Assembly: GCF_030272615.1 (NCBI RefSeq)
Contig: NC_081413.1
Location: 144,808,476-144,872,475 of the forward strand
DNA length: 64,000 nucleotides
Reading direction: 5' to 3'
Source of the DNA: Cryptomeria japonica
Taxonomy: Eukaryota > Streptophyta > Pinopsida > Cupressales > Cupressaceae
This document shows positions 25,306 to 35,030 of the stretch, piece by piece (the stretch's first letter is position 1; every line of letters starts with the position of its first letter). Position numbers and translations under genes: made by a program. The notes beneath the pieces are model-generated. The model was not told the DNA's origin. It was given only the letters and a program-made list of their open reading frames with translations, and did not search any database.

Positions 25306-26330
25306 ATGCAAAAGGGATGCCAGTTGTTTTCTATCACCATCAGTGATAGAGAGGAAGAAAATGAGAAGGAGCCTTCCCTAGATGATCATCCCATCCTTAA
25401 GGAGTTTGCAGATGTGTTTCCAGCCGAGCTATCTGGTATGCCACCCAGCAAAGAGATTGACTTCCACATAGATCTGGTACCAGGAGCTGAGCTAGTTTCG
25501 AGAGAACCTTATAGGATGACCACACATGAGCTTAATGAGCTCAAGATGTAGCTAGAGGAAATCTTAGAGAAGGGTCACATTCATCCTAGTATCTCCCCTT
25601 GGGGCACACCATTCATCTTCATGAAGAAGGATGGGTCCCTTCGGTTATGCATGAATTTCAGGCAACTAAACAAAGTAACCATCAAGAAGCATTATCCCTT
25701 ACCTAGGATCGATGATTTATTTGATCAGCTTCAAGGAGCTAAAGTGTTTTCCAAAATAGATCTGAAGTCGGGGTATCATCAGTTGAGGATTATGGAGAGT
25801 GATATCCACAAGACCACATTTTGCACCAGATATGGCCACTATGAGTTCACTGTGATCCCATTTGGTCTTACGAATGCTCCAGCTGTATTCATGAGTCTCA
25901 TGAATGGGGTATTCCACACTTCCCTTGATTGATTTTTGATTGTGTTCTTTGATGACATATTGATATATTCTCAGAATGAGAAGGAGCATGAGGAGCATTT
26001 GAGGCAGGTTTTGCAGTGTTTGAGGGACAACTAGTTGTTTGGCAGTTTGTCAAAGTGTGCTTTCTTTAGATCAGAGGTCAAGTACCTTGGGCATGTTATA
26101 TCTAGTGATGGGATCTCAGTTGACCCATCAAAGATCAGAATTATTATGGATTGGCCAACGCCAACTAGTGTGACAGAGATCAGGAGCTTCATGGGTTTAG
26201 CAGGATACTACAGATGCTTCATTGAGGGATTTTCCAGAGTTGCACATCCCATTACATCCCTCCAGCAAAAGGGAAAGAAATTTGAGTGGACAGAAAGATG
26301 TAAGAGGGATTTTTAAGATATGAAAAGGGC
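25306..26330 (+). pseudogene. Chromovirus reverse transcriptase
   Basis: A linker with HPILKEFADVFPAELSGMPP precedes the RT, which starts around 25552. Core blocks are visible: [41 protein letters not shown], then the catalytic box FFDDILIYS at about 25940-25970 with both aspartates kept, and the connection-region block FMGLAGYYRCFIEGFS. Premature stops (25549, 25930, 26032, 26315) lie between well-kept blocks. Three replace Gln codons (C-to-T). The enzyme would copy element RNA to cDNA but cannot be made from this copy. Confidence 0.9.
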
Positions 26331-26934
26331 ATTCACTAGTTAACCTATCCTCATTGTGCCAGACCCCATGACTGATTTCATGGTATGCACAGATGCTTCC
26401 TTGGATGGATTAGGAGCAGTCCTTATGCAGGAGGGTTGAGTTATAGCTTATGAATCTAGGAAGCTTAAGACTCACGAGCTTAACTACCCTATGCATGACC
26501 TTGACCTTGCAGTAGTAGTACATGCACTTGTGAGGTGGAGACACTTCCTTTTAGGTCATCATTTTGAGCTTCATTCAAAGCATCAAAGTTTGCAGTACAT
26601 CTTCACCCAGCCTAATCTTAATGCCCATCAGAGGAGATGGATGGAGTTTCTATGTGAGTGTGATTTTGATGTCCACTACAACAAGGGGAAGGAGAATATG
26701 GTTGCAGATGCCTTGGGTAGGAGACGTCATGAGGTATACACCACATCCATGAGCATGGATTTGAGAGGTCATATATTGCAGTGGTTACCAAAGGATGGAT
26801 GGTATCTAGAGGTTTGTCAGATGATTCAATCTCAGGAGACCTTGGAGGGGAAGTATGTGGATTATTCTTTAGATTTCAATGGACTATTATGCCATAGAGG
26901 ACACATCTATGTACCTTGTCCTGGGGGATTGTGA
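26331..26934 (+). pseudogene. Chromovirus RNase H
   Basis: VCTDASLDGLGAVLMQEG carries the first catalytic Asp. The second acidic position is MHDLDLAVVVHAL, with Asp where the family has Glu. The third reads HSKHQSLQYIF, with Lys in place of the catalytic Asp of the usual TDHKSL block. The last (MVADALGRR) is kept. Stops occur near 26341 and 26438. The frame 26491-26934 is otherwise open, then stops at an Arg-to-stop CGA/TGA position before the integrase. Two of four catalytic positions are altered. Confidence 0.85.
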
Positions 26935-27660
26935 GAGTTCATTGTCATGGAGGCTCATAGAGCTCCTTATGCAGCACATCCTAGGGTTAAGAAGATGCAT
27001 GTAGACTTGAGGTAGTTATATCATTTTCCAAGTATGCAGCATCTTATTGCTAAGTTAGTAGCCCAGTGCCTTGAGTGTCAGAGAGTCAAGGCGGAGCACC
27101 ACCATCCAGGTGGGTTGCTCCAGTCTCGTGCTATACCATAGTGGAAGTGGGATACTATATCCATAGATTTCATCATTGGTCTTCCCATGTCATCTTGTCG
27201 CCATGATGCTATCTTGGTGATAGCTGACAAGTTGACCAAAGTGGCCCACTTCTCACCAGTCTGGACTACCTTCACAACACTAGCAGTGGCACAAGTGTTC
27301 TTGCGAGACATTGTCAGGCTTCATGGCATTCCATGCAAGATTATTTCTGATAGGGATTCCCTCTTCACTTCTTCCTTTTGGAAGGAATTACAGGCAGCAA
27401 TGGGTAGCAAGCTCAACTTCAGTACATCCTATCATCCAAAAATGGATGGAAAGACAGAGCAGGTTAACCAAGTGTTAGAGGATATGCTCTACATGTATGT
27501 CATGGATCATCAAACTAGATGGGAGGAGTACCTTCATTTAGTAGAGTTTACCTATAATAATGGTCATCACACTTCTTTGGGGATGCCACCTTTTCAGGCT
27601 TTGTATGGTAGACCTTGCAGGACACCTTTGATTTGGGACCGTATTGAGGATAATTGAGGA
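26935..27660 (+). pseudogene. Chromovirus integrase core
   Basis: The N-terminal HHCC zinc finger is complete (HRAPYAAH ... CLECQRVKAEHHHPGGLLQ). The catalytic triad is present: Asp in DTISIDFIIGLP, Asp in IISDRDSLF, and Glu in DGKTEQVNQVLEDML about 35 residues later. Stops at 27013 and 27139 precede the core; the frame 27187-27657 is open for 156 residues. Integrase inserts the cDNA into chromosomes. The pol order PR-RT-RH-IN is that of Ty3/gypsy. Confidence 0.9.
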
Positions 27661-28233
27661 TAGAGTGGCCATAGGTCCTAAGATGGTTCATGATATGGAG
27701 TAGTAGGTAATTTTGATTAGACAACACCTTAGAGAGGCACATGATAAACAAAAGAAGTATGCAGATGCAAAGAGGATAGACTAGAGTTACATGGTTGGGG
27801 ACAAAGTTTTTCTGAGATTGCGGCTACATAAGAGTCCAATTTGTTATGGAAAGGGTTCTAAGCTCACACCTCGCTATGTCAGACCTTTTGAGATCCTTGA
27901 GAGGATAGGACCAATTGCTTATCACCTAGCTTTGCCACCTATCCTGTCATGCATCCACGATGTGTTTCATGTTTCAGTTTTGAGGAAGTATATCTATGAC
28001 GAGTCTCATATTTTAGATTGGGATGCCCTGTAGGTGGAGTCAGAGGGGCAGCTAGCTTTGGAGCCCATTTGTATTTTGGCTTGCTGGACGTTGGCCCTTC
28101 GAGGTTAAGAGCTAGACCAGGTTAGGGTCTAGTGGGATTGCTATGATGAGGTTATAGCTTCATGGGAGGATGCAGCATGTATGAGATCACAGTACCCTCA
28201 TCTTTTTGATGAACTCCAGGAGGAAGTTCATGC
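27661..28233 (+). pseudogene. Integrase C-terminus and chromodomain
   Basis: The GPY/F-like end (LTPRYVRPFEILERIGPIAY, then HDVFHVSVLRKYI) lies in the open frame 27791-28033. It is followed after a stop by a chromodomain relic: EPICIL ... VRV, then SWEDAACMRSQYPHLFDE near 28170-28215, matching the typical chromodomain end with its Trp-Glu pair. Chromodomains steer insertion to marked chromatin. At least four stops interrupt this part. It ends 14 bases before the LTR. Confidence 0.8.
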
Positions 28234-28235
28234 CT

Positions 28236-28247
28236 AGAGGGGGAGGG
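28236..28247 (+). other. Polypurine tract of the chromovirus
   Basis: AGAGGGGGAGGG directly precedes the LTR start TGTGAGGCCC at 28248 and follows the end of pol, so the LTR at 28248 is reached in sense orientation. Confidence 0.88.
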
Positions 28248-30995
28248 TGTGAGGCCCTATCTCGACCCATCCTAGCATTTCAGTGATTTTTATGTTGGAA
28301 CTATTATGGATGCTTTATTTTTATGCATTATGGATATAGAACTTTATATGATCCCAGGGATTTGATAACATTGATATATGATGCTTCATTTCTATGCATT
28401 GTGGATATAGAATTTTATATGATTCTAAATGGGATAACATTGAGATGGTGTAGGTCATTATTTGATTTACAGGACTTTATTATGATGCTAGAAATATGAT
28501 GCATATCTTATGAATGGATTAAATTTATGAGGATTATGATAATTGCTTATGTGGATTTGCTTTGATATATGGAAAATTGAGTCGTATGATGTCAATTGTA
28601 TGTAGAGTGATTGATGTGTATTCTTATTTATGTATTTTAATATTATATGAGACTATTGGAAAGTACTAATGTGTAATTGAGATACACAGGAAATTATCCA
28701 TGTGACCATGGAAACATTATGGAGAATCAAGCCTAGGCCTATGTATGTTCATAAAACCAGGGGTTGTCTATTTGGAGAGACAACACCCCATATGTATCGT
28801 ATTTTATTCATAAACATAAAATGTTTGCATGAGTGTAAATTGTATTTACTAAATTATTTAAATCATTCAAGGGACAATTGCCATGTGTGTATTTGTGATG
28901 TGGAATTATTTTTTAGTGTCACTTGACACACATGTTGTATGTTGTGTTGGCAATTGTCATGTCACCTTTTTGAGAGATTTACTTTTTGTTTAATTGATAT
29001 ATTTCCAAATTATCCTTGAAGGTTCCAAGAAATCTAAGATAGTGAGTCATAGGGAGGGTCAACTCAGAGTTGACCCGTAGGTTAACTTTAGGTGGACTTT
29101 CAAAGGGTTAAATTAACTCCTAGAGTAAGTTTTGGAGCATTTTTATTGGGCCTCATGGGGTACCTATGGGTGAAGGCCAAATTTGGCCATGTGTCTTTCC
29201 CCTAGGGCTTGTTTAACCACCCAAAAAAGTGGGTTTTCCTAGATGGCCAAATTCAATCTTCGGGAGTGCCATCCTTGGTTAGATAACCTTCTTGGTAGGT
29301 GTTATTCCTCTTCCCCATTTCATTCCTCTTCTTGAGGTGCCTTGGTTAGGGAGTGTGTAAGACCTAGGGAAGACCAACCAATGGGAGTGAGGCTTAGTGA
29401 GTTAATCAACCACTCTCCATCTTTGGAGATTTTGACAATTTTGGAAAAAAAACTAGTTTTAAAATAGGAATTTTGGCTAAGTGTTGCACAAAAAGATTTG
29501 TGGAATTGGGCTGCTCTTCTCTAAGCTATTCTTAGAAACCCCTTGGCAGATTCAAGGTTGGTGCTTATTCTTACTTATATGTTTGGAAAGTTGTTGTAGG
29601 ATTGCTTGAATGTAAATGTTGCTTTCTTTATATTCCTTTGTGAAAAATATTATGTGATCTTTTTTGTATTTCTCTTCTTGTATGCATTTTCTTGTGTTTT
29701 GGGAGTATCCAAGGCCTTCTACCCTTGGGAGGCTAGAATGGTCTTGTGGGTGGAAGGAGTTTGACAACCTTAGAGTGAGAGGCTCTCATTATGAGAGTGA
29801 TCTCAAGGGTTTGTGTATGTGACCCTTGCTACATAGTCTTGTTTATGCATTCGGGGGTCATAAGGGGAGAAAATATGGCATGTATGCCTTGGGGTCATAA
29901 GGATGTTGCGTTGAGATGGATTTTTGTGGTGTTCTTGGGTGCCATGAGTTGGTTGTGATCTATTATCTTGCAGATCTCCTCGAGGTATTTGGTCCACTTC
30001 CACCCTTGTAAAACATCACATTATGTGATGAAGTTTCAGCTTTGGGATGGGAATGTGTTTGTTGAGTTTTTCCCCTTGCTTGTTTGTGTTTGCTTGAGTG
30101 TAACCCGTCTAGGACTTGGTTCTCCAAGCTCGAGGGTGGCTTCTAGTAAGCCTAGGCTGGGAGGTGAGCACCCCATGGTCACAACCTTAAGTTCTGAATG
30201 TAGGTTTCTTGGAAAAGAAAGCTAGGAGTTGCAGATTTTACTTTAGTTGTAGAAAGAAAAAAAGAATGTAATATTGTATTTTGTTGAAAAGAAAAGAAGG
30301 GAAAGGAAGGAGTTTTTCTGTTGTAATGATATTGTAATGATTTAGAAATCTGTAATATTGACTGTGCCTTAAGATGTATTTTATTGATGTAAGGATCATT
30401 TAAAATGAATAAAAAAAAAGAATGCATTTGGTTAACTCTGCTTTGTATAAAGTGCAAGGGAAAGGAAATATATTGTGTTGTTGTCTTTTATTTAAATCTG
30501 TCATGTAACTAAATTCTGTCATCTATTTTCTCTGTAATTTATATAAAGAAAAAAAAAGAGATGCAGAAAGAGAAATGAGAATGTTTTTTTTTTTTTTTGG
30601 AATATTTAAATGTTGCTACAGTCATATTTATTACTGTCACTTTTATTTCCTGTTTAAACATTGCAGAAATTAATCTAGGAAAAATAATCTAAAAGTTAGA
30701 AGGCATTTTAGAAAAGAAAATGAAAATACATATTTAGCCTTAGACAATGAGAACAAAATATCTTCACTATGCTAAGTTATTTTGAAAAGAAAATGGTTAG
30801 TTTAAATATATGATATTAGGAATAAATTGAGGTTATGAATTAATATGTTTTTGTTAAATTAAATCATTCAAAAAAAAAGCTACAGCCATTTAAATGTTGT
30901 CTGTTTTCTTTATGATATCCCTGTCAATTAATATTTTTATTTAAAAAAAAAGGGGAGAAAACTAACCTAATACCCTTAGCTTTAAATAAATATAC

Positions 30996-31005
<10 letters not shown>

Positions 31006-31026
<21 letters not shown>

Positions 31027-31077
31027 AAAGTATGCGTATATATATACGCATACTTTTATATATATATACATATATAT
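31006..31077. repeat. Perfect 72-bp palindrome
   Basis: The sequence is its own reverse complement around 31041/31042. The non-repetitive core AAAAGTATGCGTATA is mirrored by TATACGCATACTTTT, and TA-rich arms carry matching G/C positions (31014 with 31069). The first mismatch is at 31005/31078. A cruciform or hairpin is possible. Confidence 0.9.
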
Positions 31078-31506
31078 GTATATATATATATATTTAATCA
31101 TTTAAAATATATATTAAAAAAATAAAAATAAAAAAATGTGCTACCTTTGGTGCCTTCGGCCTGTGCTGTGGGCGGCGACCTGCAGCGGTGGTGGCGGCTG
31201 CACCGTGGGCTGCAACCCATAGAGGGGGCGGCTTTGGCCATCCCCTGTGGGTGTCACTCCACAATGGCGGCGCAACCATGTTGTGGGCCACGACACATAG
31301 CGGCGGCCAAGGCCGCCACTATGGGCCGCAACCCACAGGAACGATTGCGGCCATCCCTGTGGGGAGCCATTACCCCCCCCCCCCCCATTAGAACCATGCG
31401 GTTCCCCCCTTCGTGCTCAACCCTGCAACAAAAAAAAAAAAACACCACCTCCATGGCCGCCGTACCTACAAAACACACACACTCACAAAATAAAAAGAAA
31501 TATTAA

Positions 31507-31675
31507 ACCCTAACCCCATTTCGGGTTAGGGTAAAAGCAAAAGAGAAAGAAAGGATTTTTAAATAATAAGAATATGCAACCCTAACCCAATTTCAGGTTA
31601 GAGTTAGCATTTAAAAAAAATAAGAGTATGTTAGTAATGCAACCCTAGCCCATATTCGGGTTAGGGTTAGCATAG
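31507..31675. repeat. Three telomere-like hairpins
   Basis: ACCCTAACCC and GGGTTAGGGT arms around 5-8 base loops at 31507-31532, about 31578-31606 and about 31640-31668. The inverted LTR fragment has the same three at about 23572-23722. They are regularly spaced, imperfect in the second and third, and are LTR structure, not telomere. Confidence 0.7.
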
Positions 31676-31834
31676 AAAAATAAAAGAAAGATTTGAATTT
31701 TAGTTTTTATTATAATTTTTAAACTTAGAGTTTATTTGTAAATCGAAATAATATATTTAGTTGGTATAGTTGGGTTAATTTAAAAAAAATAAAAATGTAT
31801 GAATGGGTATAAATTTAGATTTGCTTATCCAATT

Positions 31835-31835
<1 letters not shown>

Positions 31836-31880
<45 letters not shown>

Positions 31881-31883
31881 TAT

Positions 31884-31940
<57 letters not shown>
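31836..31940. repeat. TA then CA microsatellite
   Basis: A TA run of about 40 bases, a short ATGCTATATTTA spacer, and then a CA run of about 45 bases. Confidence 0.9.
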
Positions 31941-31944
<4 letters not shown>

Positions 31945-32322
31945 AGAGGTTAAGTTGAAAACTTATTTAAATTTGATTTTATTAATTAATGAATGCGTAA
32001 GTAATAATTAGACCCCTTTTCACTTTTAGCAGAATTTTAAATTGGGGGATTAATTGTATATAGCTCTAATATCGCAATTACTGACGTAATTTTATCATGG
32101 ATCATTAATAAGGGTATTTCATAGATAATTTTTGTATTTAATTAAATATGGACATCAAGTTAAATTTAATTTGGGGGAAATTTGTAAATGAGAATTATTT
32201 ATTATTTTATACGAATTTTTAACCTATGAGGCCAATTTTGGCCAGATTATTTAATCATAGGGGAAATTAAAATTGGCTATAGTATAAATTAGATTTATTT
32301 GGCAAATAACATTATTAATTTT

Positions 32323-32584
32323 TTTTTATTAAGTATCATAGAATCACAAAGCTCATTGTTTTTGCTCATTCGGGCATCCACGTTAATAACTTGTTACTCC
32401 TTTTGAGCACCAAACTAGAAACAACAATCAAGGGTCACAACTTAGAAATTCACTTTAAACAACAATGGAAGACCAAGAGTCACAACTTAGAATTCTACAC
32501 AAAGGTGTCCCTCATGGGAATTGAACTTTGGTCTCCACATTGAGAACTCAATGCTTTAACCATCTAAGCTCAACCCCTTGGACT
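32323..32584 (-). mobile_element. tRNA-derived SINE with a 16-bp target duplication
   Basis: The insertion is absent from the inverted LTR copy, which reads straight through (GGTTTCAAAATTAATAATGTTATT near 22850). TAACATTATTAATTTT flanks it on both sides (32307-32322 and 32585-32600). On the minus strand it starts GTCCAAGGGGTTGAGC. It has a polymerase III A-box-like TGAGCTTAGATGG (about 32560-32573) and a B-box-like AGTTCAATTCC (about 32517-32528) at tRNA-like spacing, and ends in an A-rich tail (T run at 32323-32330). Length about 262 bp. SINEs are transcribed by polymerase III and mobilised by LINE enzymes. The parent tRNA was not identified. Confidence 0.88.
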
Positions 32585-33009
32585 TAACATTATTAATTTT
32601 GAAACCTTATTGGCTAAATATAAATAATGAATTTTGTGTGTGCTCGATTAATTAAATTTTAGATTTAAGATATCTGCATCATTATTCAGTTAGCCCAAAA
32701 TAATTTAAATGCAATTTAGATATTTAATTTTCCCTCGACTTTAATTAGCGGAAATTTAATTAGGTTAATTAAATTAACTAATTAAATAGCGAGGACCCTC
32801 TTAGGGAATAATTAGTCCTCATTAATTAATGTCGCTTTTATGAGTGAGTTAATTAATCCAATGTTAGTGAACAATTCTACTTACATCTTAGTTAAGACAA
32901 AACTTAATTGATTTAATTTTAATGTAGACTATTTTGTGAGTTTATGTTGTTTTAAAAAAAAATAAAATTTGTTGTTCTATTTTTGCCCAAAAGTTTGGGC
33001 ATGACATTT

Positions 33010-33021
33010 TGGTATCAGAGC
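33010..33021 (+). other. Primer-binding site of the chromovirus
   Basis: TGGTATCAGAGC lies three bases after the LTR end at 33006, an exact initiator-tRNA-Met primer site in plus orientation. Confidence 0.93.
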
Positions 33022-33139
33022 AAGGTTTCCAACACTAGGAACCTTTCTCCATTATGTTTCTCTTTATTTATTTAATTAATTAAATATTTCCCCCAAAAAA
33101 TTATTTATATATTTTATTTTATTTTATTTTCTCATAAGG

Positions 33140-34708
33140 ATGCCTCTGACTACATGACAAGCTCACAAGCATGGAAGGGGTCCTAGGCATACACATATGG
33201 CACACGAAGATGTTGATAGGGAGGAACCGGTTCCAGAAGGGAACCTAGAGGCCCCTCCCGAACCACCAGTTGACCCAAACCGAGACATCTTATTAGCACT
33301 TTAGAACTTGATTGGGATAGTTTAGGATAGGCTTCCAGCAGTCGACTGTCATGTAGAGAACCAGAACTCAGGGAGCCATAGATCAACATTTAGGGGACAG
33401 AGTAGGAGTCCACCTCCTAATTCCTTAGAGGGCCAGGCTGAGCATGAGCCTAAGTCCATTCATCTACCTGGATTGCCTCCAGTAGCCACACCTATTTATA
33501 TTGAGAGGACACATCGAGATCTACAGGATCTGATCAGAGAAGTTTTGCACCTCCAACCACCATCTTTTGGGGGATCTACTGACAGGGTAGAAGCTGAGGC
33601 TTGGCTTTTGATCCTATATCGGTGCTTTGCATTGTGTTCTTATGAAAGCAATCTAAAGGCATGAGTTGTAGTCCACCTTTTGAGAGCGATGACCTCCACA
33701 TGGTGGAGATAGGAGGAATACAAGTGTGGCCTAGCTGCAGACACCCTCACATGGGAGATCTTCACAAAGAGGTTTAGGGAGAGATACCTCTCAGAGCACT
33801 TCAGGCAACATAGGATAGATGAGTTCCACGACCTCCAGCAGAAGGGTCTCTTAGTGACCTAGTACGCGAGTAAGTTCATTGAGCTCCTACCTTATGTGGA
33901 TTACCTAAAGGATGAGAAGATTCTTGTCAACCATTTTATCAAGGGACTTAATGCCGGGATAATAGGACCGGTGAGGATGGCTGCTCTAGGGAGTCTTCGG
34001 GTTGCCGTCGAGAAGGATTTGATAGTTGAGAAGATTTAGGTTAGGCCATAGGACACGAGGGATCAGTTTCAGAACTGAAACCTGGCATCCCAGTCTTGCA
34101 GGTTTCAGAAACCCCACTAGAAAGGCAACCACATAAATGCATCGAGGTCCTATAAACCCCCTCCTCCGCAGCAGTCATAGCAGAGTCAGAGGCAGAGGCC
34201 CCCTCAAGGACAACAGGGCTCCAAGCCCAAGTAGTGGCATTCACAGGGTCCTAGGCATGACCAGAGAGCACAGGGTACATACACACCTCTGACACAGACT
34301 GAGCAGTCCTCCAAGGGTGGGTACAGTGGTTCGAGTAGGACAGGTGGGCAGCCTTTCTCTAGGCCTCAGGGCGCACAGTTTCAGGCACGTGGTGCTTGTT
34401 TCACATGTGGGTCCATGGGGAACATGGCAAGAGAGTGTTCATAGGGTCAAATGGAAGGTAGTCAGAAGATGGCAGCATCAGAGCCTATAGTTGGAGATAT
34501 GGACAAGTCCCATAGGGTCTTCGCAGTGGTTGACAATTGCCAGGTAGAGCACCAGGCCACAGTCATTGAGGCTATAGGTATAATCAGAGGTATTGGTATT
34601 TCTATATTATTTGACTCAGGAGCTACTGACTCCTTTATATCTCCATTGGTTGTGGAGCGTTGCAGGCTAGTGGCAGTTAGGCAAGGTGTCAGTTGGGAAG
34701 TGGAGTGA
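33140..34708 (+). pseudogene. Chromovirus gag-protease fragment (copy 2), cut in protease
   Basis: The start ATG at 33140 lies 119 bases after the primer site (MPLTT then a stop). The acidic, Pro-rich N-terminus (REEPVPEGNLEAPPEPPVDP) and a Gag core start (frame 33473-33664, with QPPSFGGSTDRVEAEAWLL) are followed by heavily frameshifted Gag. The zinc knuckle reads CFTCGSMGNMAREC: its His has become Asn, whereas copy 1 lost its first Cys. The protease motif ILFDSGATDSFIS is kept at about 34600. The fragment stops at 34708, where LARD LTR sequence resumes in mid-codon context. Stops at 33155, 33303 and others make it non-functional. Confidence 0.8.
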
Positions 34709-34789
34709 AAAAATATTAAAAAAAATATTTAAAAAAACTAACTGAGGGGCCCACCTCCCTCCACAGGAGTGGAGGTTGTGCCCTAGCCG

Positions 34790-35030
34790 CAAATGCTGCG
34801 ACCACCATGGTGGACGCAGACCCATGGCATCTACGCTGTGGGTGCAGGACTCAACATCCACCATGGTGGACGTAGACCTCTGCGGCTGCAGTGGGGTCGC
34901 AGGCTTCTACAGTCGTCATGGGTCGTAGACTTTTGTGGCCACCATGGGGTTGCAGGTCCCTACGGATGCCATGGGGTCGTAGGATTATGTGGCCGCCTTT
35001 GGGTCTTAGGGCTTTGCAGAGGGTAGGGGC
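34790..35030. repeat. GC-rich minisatellite, right LARD LTR copy
   Basis: Counterpart of 6690-6960, with CCATGGGGTTGCAGG-type units of about 30 bp. It is shorter by at least one unit, and its frames are broken differently from the left copy. Confidence 0.7.

Larger units (their letters stand above)
28248..33006 (+). repeat. Complete chromovirus LTR, 4.76 kb
   Basis: It begins TGTGAGGCCCTATC after the polypurine tract and ends TTTGGGCATGACA just before a primer site, so both ends are functionally defined. It serves at once as 3' LTR of the left internal fragment and 5' LTR of the right one. It contains a long palindrome (31006-31077), a GC-rich island (31140-31420), telomere-like hairpins (31507-31675), a TA/CA microsatellite and a SINE. 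The small frames in it (28702-28926, 29552-30457) show no motif and I do not call them genes. Confidence 0.85.
20591..34708 (+). mobile_element. Rearranged chromovirus (Ty3/gypsy, probably Tekay-like) block
   Basis: Order: inverted LTR fragment (20591-23970), internal fragment from mid-gag to the polypurine tract (23971-28247), complete LTR (28248-33006), and a second internal start with primer site and gag-protease (33007-34708). The two internal pieces overlap by about 1.05 kb of near-identical sequence (23977-25040 and 33657-34708). An internal-LTR-internal order is what unequal recombination between copies gives; the inverted LTR needs an additional rearrangement. No target duplication was found for the block. 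The C-terminal chromodomain and long LTR point to the Tekay/Del side of the chromoviruses, by recognition and not by tree. Confidence 0.75.

Noticed and set aside
31138-31506. GC-rich frames resembling a small gene
   Set aside because: They lie inside the chromovirus LTR GC island, have no motif, and are not kept in the inverted copy.
31507-31675. Telomere or interstitial telomere array
   Set aside because: There are only three short inverted motifs at regular spacing, repeated in another LTR copy; they are part of the LTR.
32500-32584. A functional tRNA gene on the minus strand
   Set aside because: Box-like motifs are present but there is no cloverleaf with paired acceptor ends, and it is the head of a SINE with a target duplication.
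20591-34708. A single intact chromovirus insertion
   Set aside because: No target duplication, LTRs in opposite orientation, and two partial interiors; a rearranged block fits better.
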